From Stenotrophomonas acidaminiphila (lineage in GTDB: Bacteria > Pseudomonadota > Gammaproteobacteria > Xanthomonadales > Xanthomonadaceae): DNA of 64,000 nt. Shown here piece by piece: positions 16,659 to 27,089 of this stretch. Every line of letters starts with the position of its first letter. Position 1 is the stretch's first letter. The notes under the pieces were generated by a model. The model ran no database searches and was not told the origin of the DNA. It was given only the letters and a program-made list of their open reading frames with translations. Made by a program: the position numbers and the translations under genes. The stretch is from assembly GCA_002951995.1 (NCBI GenBank), contig CP019797.1:1224501-1288500 (forward strand). The letters are read 5' to 3'.

Positions 16659-19268
16659 TCACAGCAGCGATTTCATCCGGTACAGCGCCTCCAGCGCCTG
16701 TTTCGGCGTCAGCTCGTCCGGGTCGATCGCCTGCAGCGCCTCCAGTGCCGCCGAGGACACCGGCGCGAACAATCCGAACTGCTGCGGTGCGTCCAGCGCC
16801 TGTGGCGCCATCTGCGCGGCGTGGGTCTCGCCGCCACGCTGTTCCAGCTCGGCCAGGCGGCGCCGCGCCTGCGCCACGGTGGCGCGCGGCAACCCGGCCA
16901 GCGCGGCCACCTGCAGGCCGAAGCTGCGGTTGGCCGGGCCGTCCTTGACCGCGTGCATGAACACCAGTGTCTCGCCGCCGCTTTTATCGTGATGTTCCAC
17001 CGCGTCCAGGTGCACGTTGGCGATACCACTGGGGCCGCCCTCGTGGGTTTCATCGGCCAGCGCGGTCAGTTCGAAGTAGTGGGTGGCGAACAGGGTGTAG
17101 CAGCGGTTGACGTGGGCCAGGTGGCGCGCGACCGCGTCGGCCAGGGCCAGGCCGTCGTAGGTGGAGGTGCCGCGGCCGATCTCGTCCATCAGCACCAGCG
17201 AGTGCGCGGTGGCGTGGTGCAGGATGTAACTGGTCTCGGCCATTTCCACCATGAAGGTCGACTGGCCCTTGGCCAGGTCGTCGCCGGCGCCGATGCGGGT
17301 GAGGATGCGGTCGATCGGGCCGATCACCGCGCGGCTGGCCGGCACGAAGCTGCCGATGTGGGCCAGCAGCACGATCAGTGCGTTCTGCCGCATGTAGGTC
17401 GATTTGCCGCCCATGTTCGGGCCGGTGATGACCAGCATGCGCCGCTGTGGGTGCAGGTCCAGGTCGTTGGGCTCGAACGGCGCCTCGCGCACCGCTTCCA
17501 CCACCGGGTGGCGGCCGCGCTCGATCTTCAGGCACGGCGCGGTGTCCAGTTCCGGTCGCGCCCAGTCCAGCGCCTGCGCGCGCTCGGCGAAGCAGGCCAG
17601 CACGTCCAGTTCGCTCAGCGCGGCGGCGCAGCGCCGGAGCGGTTCCAGGCGCTCGCCGATGCTGTCCAGCAGGCCTTCGTACAACAGTTTCTCGCGCGAC
17701 AGCGAACGCTCCCGCGCCGACAGCACCTTGTCCTCGAAGTTCTTGAGTTCCTCGGTGATGTAGCGCTCGGCATTGGCCAGGGTCTGCCGCCGGGTGTAGT
17801 GCACCGGCGCCTTGTCGGCCTGGCCCTTGCTGATCTCGATGTAGTAGCCGTGCACCCGGTTGTAGCCGACCTTCAGGGTCGGGATGCCGCTGCTCTCGCG
17901 CTCGCGCAGCTCCAGGTCGATCAGGAACTGGTCGGCGTGGGTGGACAGCCGCCGCAGTTCGTCCAGTTCGGCATCGAAGCCCTCGGCGATCACCCCGCCG
18001 TCGGACAGCTTGAGCGGCGGTTGCGTGGCGATGGCGCCGGCCAGCAGCTGCGCGCTGTCGTCATGCGAGCCGAGCTCGGCGCGCAGTTGCTGCAGGCGCG
18101 GCGAATCCAGCGCCTGCAACTGCGTGGCGATCGCCGGCAGCATGCCCAGGCCGTCGCGCAGGGTGGAAAAATCGCGCGGGCGCGCCGAGCGCAGCGCCAT
18201 GCGGGTGAGGATGCGCTCGATGTCGCCAAGCGCGCGGAACGACTCGCGCAGGTCGGCATCGACGCCGCGGTCGATCAACGTCGCCACCGCGTGGTGGCGC
18301 TGCTGCAGCACCTCGCGCAGGCGCAGCGGGCGGTGCAGCCAGCGTCGCAGCAGGCGCCCGCCCATCGGCGTCACCGTGCTGTCGAGCACGCCCAGCAGGG
18401 TGTTGCGGGTGTCGCCGTCCACGCGCGTGTCCAGCTCCAGGTGGCGGCGGGTGGCGGCATTCATCGCGATCGCCTCGCCGGCGGTTTCCACCGCGATCGA
18501 GGTCAGGTGCGGCAGCCGCTGCTTCTGGGTTTCCTCGACATAGCCGAGCAGCGCGCCGGCGGCGGCGGTGGCGCGCGGCTTGTCGTCGATGCCGAAGCCG
18601 GAAAGGTCATGCAGCTTGAAGAAGGCCAGCAGCTGGCGGCGGCCGCTGTCGGCGTCGAACAGCCAGGGCGCGCGACGCCGCACGCCACTGCGCTGGCGCA
18701 GGAATTCCGGCCAGTTCTCCTCGTCCGGCACCAGCAGCTCGGCCGGCTCCAGCCGTGCCAACTCCGCTTCCAGCGCGTCCTCGGTCTCGACCTCGTTGAC
18801 CAGGAAGCGGCCGCCGGCCAGGTCGGCCCAGGCCAGGCCGTAGCCCTGCTTGCTGCGCGACAGCGCCATCAGCAGGGTGTCGCGGCGTTCGTCCAGCAGG
18901 GCTTCGTCGGTGACCGTGCCGGGGGTGACGATGCGCACCACCTTGCGTTCGACCAGGCCCTTGGCCAGCGCCGGGTCGCCGATCTGCTCGCAGATCGCCA
19001 CCGACTCGCCCAGCGCCACCAGCCGTGCCAGGTAGCCCTCGTAGGCATGTACCGGCACCCCGGCCATCGGGATCGGCGCGCCGCCGGAGCTGCCGCGCTG
19101 GGTCAGGGTGATGTCCAGCAGCCGCGCGGCCTTGCGCGCGTCGTCATAGAACAGCTCGTAGAAATCGCCCATCCGGAAGAACAGCAGCAGGTCCGGGTAA
19201 TCGGCCTTGGCTGCGAAGAACTGCTTCATCAACGGGGTGTGTTCGGGCTTTTTCTCGGTCACGCGCAT
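16659..19268 (-). CDS. mutS: DNA mismatch repair protein MutS
   Basis: 869 residues, a normal MutS length. The start [18 protein letters not shown] was chosen at 19268 because it lies just before the conserved N-terminal mismatch-recognition domain; the mismatch-contacting [11 protein letters not shown] motif is at about 35. The ATPase domain has Walker [15 protein letters not shown], Walker [16 protein letters not shown] and the helix-turn-helix after [11 protein letters not shown]. MutS binds base mismatches and small loops and recruits MutL for strand-specific repair. The stop lies only 25 bp from a hexanucleotide repeat block. Since the repeats are downstream of the gene, slippage there cannot switch it off. 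Confidence 0.97.
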   Translation of the reverse strand: MRVTEKKPEHTPLMKQFFAAKADYPDLLLFFRMGDFYELFYDDARKAARLLDITLTQRGSSGGAPIPMAGVPVHAYEGYLARLVALGESVAICEQIGDPALAKGLVERKVVRIVTPGTVTDEALLDERRDTLLMALSRSKQGYGLAWADLAGGRFLVNEVETEDALEAELARLEPAELLVPDEENWPEFLRQRSGVRRRAPWLFDADSGRRQLLAFFKLHDLSGFGIDDKPRATAAAGALLGYVEETQKQRLPHLTSIAVETAGEAIAMNAATRRHLELDTRVDGDTRNTLLGVLDSTVTPMGGRLLRRWLHRPLRLREVLQQRHHAVATLIDRGVDADLRESFRALGDIERILTRMALRSARPRDFSTLRDGLGMLPAIATQLQALDSPRLQQLRAELGSHDDSAQLLAGAIATQPPLKLSDGGVIAEGFDAELDELRRLSTHADQFLIDLELRERESSGIPTLKVGYNRVHGYYIEISKGQADKAPVHYTRRQTLANAERYITEELKNFEDKVLSARERSLSREKLLYEGLLDSIGERLEPLRRCAAALSELDVLACFAERAQALDWARPELDTAPCLKIERGRHPVVEAVREAPFEPNDLDLHPQRRMLVITGPNMGGKSTYMRQNALIVLLAHIGSFVPASRAVIGPIDRILTRIGAGDDLAKGQSTFMVEMAETSYILHHATAHSLVLMDEIGRGTSTYDGLALADAVARHLAHVNRCYTLFATHYFELTALADETHEGGPSGIANVHLDAVEHHDKSGGETLVFMHAVKDGPANRSFGLQVAALAGLPRATVAQARRRLAELEQRGGETHAAQMAPQALDAPQQFGLFAPVSSAALEALQAIDPDELTPKQALEALYRMKSLL

Positions 19269-19479
19269 TCCACTTCGATAGCCGGACAGGGGCTGCGGCC
19301 ATTGTAGTGGCTGGGCATGGGCAGCACGAATCGCGGTGCGCCGGTACCGGCGCCGATGTCGCGGCCAGCGCGCGCGGCACGCATCCGCGGCTTGACCGCG
19401 CCGGTCACGCCCGGCGCCTCCCGGAAGCCCTGCGCGCATCTGCCGGGCAGGCGCCCGCCGCCGGCCGCGAGGGAGACGC

Positions 19480-20385
19480 TCAGGTCCAGGCCGGGTCGGA
19501 GGTGAAGTCGATGGTCAGCCAGAAACGGCCCGAACGCGCATCCAGGCGTTCGGCGATGCCATCGCGCAGGCGGTCGACATCGCCGATGCTGCCCAGCCGC
19601 GCATCGGGCCGGGTGAGCACATGGATCTCGATGAACTGCATCCGGCCGATCTTGGCGACGTGGCTGGTGAAGCCCTCGAAGCCGTGTTCGGTGACGAACG
19701 CCCGCATGACCTCGCGTACCTGCCGGTCCAGGTCGTCCGGGGCCACCTGCAGCACTTCGCGCGCGGCCTTCCACGCCGCGCGCAGCGGCACCGGCAGCGC
19801 CGCCAGGCTGATGCCGGCCAGCACCAGCGGGTCGATGTAGGGGATCCAGTGCGCATGCGCGCCGCCGCGCAGGGCCAGGGCGATCAGGAACGACAGGACC
19901 ACCGCCAGGCTCATCAGCCCGGTCAGCAGCCAGGCGCGGGCGTCGAGCGCCAGCAGTCCGGACTGCAGCCGGCGCGCATGGCGGCCGATCCACAGCGCCA
20001 TGACCAGGTCGACCGCGGCCAGCAGCGCGGCCCAGGCCAGGCCGGGGCCGAGCCGGGGCTCATGGCCGCCATCGCTGAAGCCGATGACGGCGTTGGCCAG
20101 CGCGTAGATGCAGGCGAGGCTGAGGATCGCCCCGCCCAGCGCCTCGACCATCGGCTCCAGGTGCCAGAACCCGTACTGGAAGCGCGGGCTCTGCTCGCTG
20201 GCCATCAGCCGCAGCACCGCCAGCGCGACCAGGGTGAGGGCGACGTCGACCAGGCTGTAGACGCCGTCGAACAGGATCGCCTGCGAGCGCGCCAGCAGGC
20301 CGCCGAAAAAACCGATCGCGGCGACCAGCACGGTGGCCGCGATCGAGCGCTGCAGTACGCGTTGTTCCTGTCGGGTACCGGTCAT
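19480..20385 (-). CDS. Cation diffusion facilitator family transporter
   Basis: 301 residues: six predicted membrane helices, then a cytoplasmic alpha-beta domain ([24 protein letters not shown]). The helix-2 motif [13 protein letters not shown] and the helix-5 motif [10 protein letters not shown] match the metal-site positions of CDF proteins, though the usual HxxxD is replaced by FDGVYSLVD here. CDF proteins export Zn, Fe, Co or Mn against protons. The start was set at MTGTRQEQR (20385). It is less typical than the CzcD-like gene at 30469, so its metal is uncertain. Confidence 0.8.
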   Translation of the reverse strand: MTGTRQEQRVLQRSIAATVLVAAIGFFGGLLARSQAILFDGVYSLVDVALTLVALAVLRLMASEQSPRFQYGFWHLEPMVEALGGAILSLACIYALANAVIGFSDGGHEPRLGPGLAWAALLAAVDLVMALWIGRHARRLQSGLLALDARAWLLTGLMSLAVVLSFLIALALRGGAHAHWIPYIDPLVLAGISLAALPVPLRAAWKAAREVLQVAPDDLDRQVREVMRAFVTEHGFEGFTSHVAKIGRMQFIEIHVLTRPDARLGSIGDVDRLRDGIAERLDARSGRFWLTIDFTSDPAWT

Positions 20386-20431
20386 CGGGCTGTCGGCTGG
20401 CGGTTGCGGCGCACCCGGCCGCATGCCGGGC

Positions 20432-22719
20432 TCACAGTTTCAGTACCTCCACCTTATAGCCGGGCTGCGCGCCGCTGTCATCGATGATCAGGCCGTGCAC
20501 GTCGGACTCGAAGCCGGGGAAGCGCGCGTTCTGCTCGCGGGCGATGCGCAGCGACTGGATGATCGGCTCGTCCTGCGCACCGAAGCGCTCGCCGGGCATG
20601 ATGGTCGGGATGCCCGGCGGATACGGCACCAGCATGGTGCCGGCGACGCGGCCGCTGATGTGGTCGATGTCGACCCGCTCGATCTCGCCGCGCACCAGGT
20701 GGTCGTACGCCTGCGCCGGGGTCATGACCGGCTCGGGCAGGTCCACGTACATCTCGCGCATGACCTCGGCCACGCGGAACTCGCGGTTGAAGTCGTGCAG
20801 CGCCTCGCACAGGTCGCGCAGGCCCCAGTCGGCGTAGGCGGCCGGATGTTCCCGGGCCAGGTCCGGCAGCGCCTGGGCCAGCGGCGCATTGGCGTCGTAC
20901 AGGTCCTTGAACGCCAGCAGCTCGGTGACCAGCGTGCTCCACTTGCCCTTGGTGACGCCCATCGAGAACAGGAACAGCACCGAGTACAGGTTGGTCTTCT
21001 CCACGGTGATGCCGCGGGTCCACAGGAACTTGCTCAGCACCGCGGCGGGGATGCCGCGCCGGCCCATCTCGCCGTCCATGGACAGCCCCGGGGTGAGCAG
21101 GGTGACCTTGACCGGGTCGATCAGCACGTAGTCGTCGGCCAGGTTGTCGAAGCCATGCCAGTGCGCGTCGGGGCGCAGGTACCAGTTCGGGCGCGAGGTG
21201 GCCATCGGCCGGGCGGCGTCCTCGCGCGCAAGCGCACGTTCCACGCCATCGGGTTGCCACACCTTGAACCACCAGTCGTCGCGACCGAGGTCGCGGCTGA
21301 CATGCAGCATCGCACGGCGGAACGCCACCGCCTCGTCGTGCATCTCCTGCACCAGCGAGCGGCCGGCTTCGCCTTCCATCATCTTCGAGGCGACATCGCA
21401 GGAGGCGATGATCCCGTAGTGCGGGCTGGTGGAGGTGTGCATCATGAACGATTCGTTGAACCGCTCCGCATCCAGCGCGCGGGTGGCGGCATTGCGCACG
21501 TGGATCATCGATGCCTGCGAGAACGCGGCCAGCAGCTTGTGCGTGGACTGGGTGGTGAAGATGATCGCGTCCTGCTCGCGCGGCTTTCCCTTGGCCATGC
21601 CGTAGTGGTTCTCGTAGAACGGGTGGAACGCGGCGTAGCCATACCAGGCTTCGTCGAAGTGCAGGAAGTCGACCGCGGTGCCGAGGTTGTCGGCGATCTT
21701 CTCGGCGTTGTAGCAGAGCCCGTCATAGGTGGAGTTGGTGACCACCGCGATGCGCGGCCGGGCGCCGGGGCGGGCGGCCTTGCTGGCCAGCGGGTTGGCC
21801 TGGATCATCCGCTGCATCGCCTCGCCGGAGAACTGCTCCAGGCTGATCGGCCCGATGATGCCGTGGGCGTTGCGGCTGGGGTGAAGTACACCGGAATGCC
21901 GCCGGTCATGATCAGCGAGTGCAGCAGCGATTTGTGGCAGTTGCGGTCCACGAACACGATGTCGCCGCGGGCCACGGTGCCATGCCAGACGATCTTGTTG
22001 GCGGTGGAGGTGCCGTTGGTGACGAAGAAGGTGTGGTCGGCGCCGAAGTTGCGCGCGGCCTCGGCCTCGGCCGCGCGTATCGGGCCGGTGTGGTCCAGCA
22101 GCGAGCCCAGCTCCGGCACCGAGATCGACAGGTCGCTGCGCAGCGTGTTCTCGCCGTAGAACTGGTGCAGCGCACGGCCCACCGGCGATTTGGTGAAGGC
22201 CACGCCGCCGGCGTGGCCCGGGGTATGCCAGGAGTAGTTGGACTCGGCGGCATGGTGGATCAGCGCCTTGAAGAACGGCGGCAGCAGCCGGGCCATGTAG
22301 TCCTCGGCCGCGCGCATCACCTGGCGGGCGATGAAGCTCTTGGTGTCCTCGAACAGGAAGATGTAGCCGTGCACGAACTTGAGCAGCTTGCTCGGCACTT
22401 TCTCGATGGTGCGGCGGTCGCCGTACAGGAACACCGGCAGGTCGGCGCGGCGCTTGCTCTGTTCGCGCAGGAACGCCAGCAGCTGCTGGAACTGCTCGTC
22501 GTTTTCCTCGGTGCCATCGATGGAAATCAGCACCGCCGACGCGGCCACGTAGGTGCGGGCGCCGGCGCGCGCGTCGTCCAGGGTCAGCCCGCACAGCACG
22601 CGCTGGTCGTTGTGGCGCAGCTCGTCGGCCAGGGCGCGGATCAGGATGCCGTTGATGCGCGGCGAGTCATAGTCCGCGTCGATGATGACGATGGGATAGT
22701 CCAGGGATTTGAAGTACAT
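20432..22719 (-). CDS. Arg/Lys/Orn decarboxylase, fold type I (frameshifted as read at 21878-21881)
   Basis: PLP enzyme of about 762 residues that decarboxylates a basic amino acid and consumes a proton. The N-terminal wing (YPIVIIDADY ... VPVFLYGDRRTIEKVP) is followed by the aminotransferase-like domain with SWHTPGHAGG, FVTNGTSTANKI, VDRNCHKSLLHS, HFDEAWYGYA and the PLP lysine in TTQSTHKLLAAFSQ; the C-domain has PYPPGIPTIMPGE. The frame breaks after VYFTP; adding one C to a CCCC run (G-run at 21878-21881 on the plus strand) gives VYFTPSRNAHGIIGP, as in homologues. It lies 31 bp downstream of an AdiC-like antiporter, which favours arginine as substrate (AdiA-type acid resistance). Lysine or ornithine cannot be excluded. 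Confidence 0.85.
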
Positions 22720-22750
22720 GGCGGTTTCCTTGTGCAGCCGGGCGGGGGAT

Positions 22751-24100
22751 TCAGTTCGACCCGGCACGCGGGGCGCCGGCGGGGGTGAGCCGGGCAAGCC
22801 GCTGCCTGCGACGCTCTTCGCTGAAGAACGGATAGAAGACGGTGATGAACAGCACGAACAGGAAGGCGTACTGCACGATCGCGCCGGACGAGCCGAAGAT
22901 CGCCCACAGGCAATAGACCACGGTGATGCTGGTCAGTACCCAGAACGCGCCGGTGTGCACCAGCGTGTGCGAGCGCTCCACCACGAAGTAGCAGGCCACG
23001 CAGGAGTAGATGTAGGGCAGCAGGGTCAGCACCACGGCGGCGGAGGTGATGACGTCGAACTGTGCCGATGCGGTCTTCGAGGTGGAGGTGATCAACACCG
23101 CCACGGTCATCAGCACCGCGACGATCAGCACCCCCTTGACCGGCACGTCATCCTGGTTGGTGCGGCTGAACACGCCGGGGAACAGGCCGTCGTCCGAGGC
23201 CGCCTTGGCGCTCTGCGCGGTCAGCAGGATCCACCCGCCCAGCGAGCCGGCCGCGCCCAGGAACGCGCACAGGCTCACCAGCGCGCCGCCCCAGCCGCCG
23301 ACCGCATTGGCCGCCGCCAGCGCGAACGGCGCATCGGAGACCTGCAGCTGCGCGTTCGGCACCATGCCCATGATCACCGAGGAACTGGCGATGTAGGCGA
23401 TGGCGGCCAGGAACACGCCGGCCAGGGTGGCGCGGGCGACATTCTTCTCCGGGTTCTCGACCACGCCGGCGGTCACCGAGGCCGATTCCACGCCGATGAA
23501 CGCCCACAGGGTCAGCGCCGCGGCGCTGGACACCGCGCCGAAGTTGGACTGGCCCGAGACGTTGTAGGCGCCCCTGAAGATGGCCGGGTCGAAGAAGAAC
23601 CAGCCGAACACCGCGATGCCCAGGATCGGCACCAGCGCGAAGCTGGTGGTGACCGTCTGCACGCGGCTGACGAAGGCCGGGCCGACGACGTTGGCCAGGC
23701 TCAGCGCCCACACCAGCAGCAGCACCGCGATGCAGCGCGGCAGCGGCTCGGACAGGATCGGGAAGAAATAGCTGAAGTAGCCCACCGCCGCGATCGGGAT
23801 GGCCACGTTGCCGATCCAGTTGGCGAACCAGTAGATGGTGTTGGTCTGGAAGCCCATGTACGGGCCGAACCAGTCGCGCGCATAGGCGTAGGGGCCGCCG
23901 GCCTTGGGCGCGAGCTTGCCGAGCTTGGCGAACACGAACGCCAGCAGCAGCGCGCCGGCGGTGGTGATCAGCCAGCCCCAGATCGAGGCGGTGCCGATCT
24001 TGGCCAGGCTGGAGGGCAGCAGGAACACGCCCGAGCCCATCATGTTGCCGGCAACCAGGAAGGTTGCTCCAACCACGCCGATCTTCTTCTGGCCTGCCAT
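22751..24100 (-). CDS. adiC: AdiC-like arginine/agmatine antiporter (APC superfamily)
   Basis: 449 residues, about twelve membrane helices. Similarity to E. coli AdiC is visible throughout: AGNMMGSGVFLLP in helix 1 (the substrate-carboxylate loop), GGPYAYARDWFGPYMGFQTN, TLWAFIGVESASV (holding the Trp202-equivalent) and GSLGGWILLTAQSAKAASDDGLFP (holding the Trp293-equivalent that packs on the arginine side chain). AAGGAG stands before the ATG at 24100. AdiC exchanges external arginine for internal agmatine, exporting a proton equivalent for each decarboxylation. The decarboxylase follows 31 bp downstream and a porin precedes, so the three look like one operon. Confidence 0.85.
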   Translation of the reverse strand: MAGQKKIGVVGATFLVAGNMMGSGVFLLPSSLAKIGTASIWGWLITTAGALLLAFVFAKLGKLAPKAGGPYAYARDWFGPYMGFQTNTIYWFANWIGNVAIPIAAVGYFSYFFPILSEPLPRCIAVLLLVWALSLANVVGPAFVSRVQTVTTSFALVPILGIAVFGWFFFDPAIFRGAYNVSGQSNFGAVSSAAALTLWAFIGVESASVTAGVVENPEKNVARATLAGVFLAAIAYIASSSVIMGMVPNAQLQVSDAPFALAAANAVGGWGGALVSLCAFLGAAGSLGGWILLTAQSAKAASDDGLFPGVFSRTNQDDVPVKGVLIVAVLMTVAVLITSTSKTASAQFDVITSAAVVLTLLPYIYSCVACYFVVERSHTLVHTGAFWVLTSITVVYCLWAIFGSSGAIVQYAFLFVLFITVFYPFFSEERRRQRLARLTPAGAPRAGSN

Positions 24101-24172
24101 GGGGTTCTCCTTTCAACGGGTATGCCGGTGTGACTCCAGTGGAAACGGTGCTGGCGCCCGCGCGGGCGCGGG

Positions 24173-25596
24173 CTATTTGATGAAGCTGTACTGCAGGCTG
24201 CCCTGCACGCGCAGGGTGTCGGCGCTGCGGCCGTCCTGCAGCCGCTGCTGGCCGTAGAGCACTTCCATGCCCATCGTCCACGACGGCGCCGGGCTCCAGA
24301 TCAGGTTCAATGCGGCGTACTGGCTGCGGCGGAACGCGTCGCCGGCCAGCGCCCCGGCATCGCCCAGGTACAGGCGGCCATAGACCAGGTTCGAGCGCCA
24401 CATGTCCGACCAGTAGTGGGTGTAGCCGAAGAAGCCGCCGTGCAGCGGCAACGCCCTGAGCCGGCCGTCGGCATCGATCGCCGCATCCAGCCCCGAGCCG
24501 GTGAGGTCGGCGGTATAGCGGGCGATGCCCTTGCCGCCGACCAGCCCGAACAGCAGCAGGTCGCGTTCGGCGACGGCGTAGGAGCCGCTGAGCTGCAGCC
24601 CGCCGCCGAAGGTCCGGTCGTCGCGTCCATCACCGTCGTAGCCCAGGCTGCGCGCGACCGCTCCCAACTGCAGGTGGCCCCACTCGCGCTCCATGCGCGC
24701 CACCAGGCTGATGTCGGGCAGGCGTTCGGTGCTGATGTCGGCATCGCCGGCAGCGGCCAGCTGCGAATCGGGGTCCTCGGCGGCCAGGGTCAGCGTGTTG
24801 CCCTTGCCCAGTGCGAAACTGTGGTGGATGCCGGCCACCAGCAGGTAGCCGGCGGCGCCGGGGCCGGCGAAATCCAGCGTGTCGGGCAGCGAATCGGCAT
24901 CCATGAACGTGGCGTAGCCGTAACCGGCGTAGGTGTTGCCCAGCTGCCCGTAGGCATGCCGCAGACGGAACTGGTAGCCGTCGCTGCTGCCGAAGAAGTC
25001 GTTCTCAAGGTAGAAGCGCAGCGCGCCATGGGTGGTCGGCCGGCGCGCCTCGAAGCTGAAACGGGTCTGCTTGGCGTGCATGCCGAAATGCGCGACATCC
25101 CGGTGCGGGCCGCCGACCGGGATGGACGAGGGAATGAACTGCTCGTTGTCGCCGGCGGCATGGTTGTCGGCGATGGCGTCGAGCTTGGCATAGCCACCGA
25201 GGCGGATCCGGGTCTGGGTGCCGGGGATGGCGAAGAAGCCCTTGAGTTCCGGGTCGGTGGGCGAGGCCGCGCTGTCCGGGCGCGATGCCGCGGTGGACGG
25301 GTCGGCGACCGAATCGCGGGGCGGGAGGATGGGCGCCGCGGCCACCGCGGTCCGTGCGCTGGCAGGCGCTGCCGGTGCGGGTGCCGGGGGGGCGTGGCCT
25401 GCGCGCCGGTTGCCGCGGGAGTGTCGGGCGGCGCGTGGCCCTGCTGGCGTTCCAGCGCGTCCAGGCGCGCGGTCAGGGCCTGCAGGTGCGCCTGGGCCTG
25501 GCTGATTTCCTGCCGCAGTGCGCTGACCGAGTCCTGCGCGAGCGCGGTTCCCGGGGCCAGCAACAACGGCAGCATCGCAAGTGCGCGTGGTTTCAT
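24173..25596 (-). CDS. DcaP-like trimeric outer-membrane porin (frameshifted as read at 25386-25392)
   Basis: About 474 residues: signal peptide (MLPLLLAPGTALAQ), then a coiled coil (SVSALRQEISQAQAHLQALT, then RLDALERQQG), a Pro/Ala-rich linker, and a beta-barrel that starts FFAIPGTQTRIRLGGYAKLD and ends in QYSFIK. The layout of coiled coil plus barrel is that of DcaP family porins. The linker frame changes at a run of seven G (plus strand, 25386-25392); eight would restore it. It is first in a probable operon with an AdiC-like antiporter and a decarboxylase, so it may let arginine or agmatine cross the outer membrane. That role is inferred from position only. Confidence 0.75.
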
Positions 25597-25902
25597 CGCC
25601 TGTCCCAAGCTCTGCAAACACCACGTCGCGCCGGGCGCTTGCCCGTGCGCGGCTTCTGTCGGTCGTGGCGGGCGCCCCGGCGATTCCCGATGTCCGGCGA
25701 CGCCCCGCCTGGTCAGGCTGGCGCGGGTTTCATGACGGGGGTGTGAAACCTGGGGGGAGGCAGTCGTTTCTGGAACGCCAGTCACGCGGCAACCGCGCGT
25801 TCATGGACGAAGCGCGGGACCGGCGCGGCAGGACGGCGCGTACAGCGCGCGCCGGCCGGCCGCATGGTGCGGCGAGGGCGGCGCGAGGCACCGTACGGCG
25901 GC
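25597..25902. other. Gene-free spacer upstream of the porin operon
   Basis: Between the porin start and the phosphatase stop no credible gene is seen. A 7-bp inverted repeat GGTTTCA (25726-25732) / TGAAACC (25744-25750) lies about 130 bp before the porin start and might be an operator. The rest is GC-rich with no clear terminator. Confidence 0.35.
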
Positions 25903-27024
25903 TCAGCCGTCCGCGTCGGGCGTCCCCTCGGCCAGCGGTGCCCGGGTGCCGTCAAGCAGGCCGCGGCTGAGCTTCCCGTTTTCGATGAACAGCAGTTCGC
26001 CGTTGTCACCGTTCTTGATGCTGCTGTCGATGGCGATGACGCGGCCGCCGTGGAAGGTGCTCACGTGCGCCATCGAGGTATGGCCGACGACGATGCGCTC
26101 CAGCCCCAGCCGCTCGAGCAGGGCCTGCACGCCGGCGGTATCCAGGCGGCCGTCGAAGTAGCCGCGGTACCAGATCGGGCTGGTCTTGCCGTCGTACAGC
26201 GGCGCGGTGGCCGGATCGGCCTTGACCTCCGCCTTGGGGCGCCCGAGCGATGCCTGGTAGGCGGCATTGGTGGCGGCCGGGTCCAGGGCCAGCTGCAGCG
26301 CCTCGGGCGAGATGCCGCCGTGCAGGAACAGCGTGTCGCCGACCCGCAGCAGCACCGGGCGGGTGCGCAGCCACTGCCCGATCACCGAATCGGCGCCGTA
26401 CAGCTGCGGGTAGCTGCGACCGAGCAGCCGCGCGCTGCGCAGGTACTTGGGGTTGACGTAGCGCAGGTCGTCGTACAGCACCATGGTCTCGTGGTTGCCG
26501 AGCACGAAATGCACCGCACCGCCGGCCGCGGTGGCCTGCTGCTGCAGGCCGTACAGCAGCCAGAACACGTCGGTGACCTGCGGCCCGCGGTCGAACACGT
26601 CGCCGGCGATCACCAGCGTGTCGCGGCCCAAGGTCCAGCGGTCCTGTTCGTCGATGACGCCGTGGGCGCGCAGCAGTTTCACCAGCAGGCCGTACTGGCC
26701 GTGGATGTCGGACACCGCGACGATGCGCGCGGCCTGCGGCAGTACCGCCGTGGCCACCGGCAGCGGCGGCGCCACCGCGACCGGGTGCGGATAGCCGCAG
26801 CGCGCCGCAACCGTCGCCTGCGCGTCGTCCCATACCTGCTCCTGCACCGCGTCGTTGCAGATCCAGCGGGCGCGCAGATGGCCGTTTTCCCGGAACACGT
26901 AGGGACCGTCGGCATCGACATGCGCGGGCTCGGCCAGCGGCGGGGCGGCCAGCGCGGCGGCGCTGGCGAGCAGCACCCAGCAGGCCAAGAGCATGCGGCG
27001 GAACGACGGGCGGCAAGTCGGCAT
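25903..27024 (-). CDS. Exported calcineurin-like metallophosphoesterase
   Basis: 373 residues with a signal peptide (LLACWVLLASAAALA). The dinuclear metal-site motifs of the calcineurin fold are present in order: VSDIHGQYG, AGDVFDRGP, LGNHE, then LFLHGG and VVGHTS. This set resembles the serine/threonine-phosphatase-like bacterial branch. It is probably periplasmic, and its substrate (phosphoprotein or phospho-metabolite) is unknown. The start MPTCRPSFRR at 27024 has AGGAAA 6 nt upstream; an in-frame upstream ATG at 27057 lacks one. Confidence 0.85.
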   Translation of the reverse strand: MPTCRPSFRRMLLACWVLLASAAALAAPPLAEPAHVDADGPYVFRENGHLRARWICNDAVQEQVWDDAQATVAARCGYPHPVAVAPPLPVATAVLPQAARIVAVSDIHGQYGLLVKLLRAHGVIDEQDRWTLGRDTLVIAGDVFDRGPQVTDVFWLLYGLQQQATAAGGAVHFVLGNHETMVLYDDLRYVNPKYLRSARLLGRSYPQLYGADSVIGQWLRTRPVLLRVGDTLFLHGGISPEALQLALDPAATNAAYQASLGRPKAEVKADPATAPLYDGKTSPIWYRGYFDGRLDTAGVQALLERLGLERIVVGHTSMAHVSTFHGGRVIAIDSSIKNGDNGELLFIENGKLSRGLLDGTRAPLAEGTPDADG

Positions 27025-27089
27025 CGGGCTTTCCTGTGGCGGTGGCAGCCCGATCATGCCACGTGCCCGGTGCGCTGGCCCGCGTCCGC

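Noticed and set aside
16290..19307. A 1005-codon open frame on the plus strand opposite mutS
   Set aside because: mutS has all catalytic motifs in the other strand. The antisense peptide is low-complexity and begins inside the repeat element.
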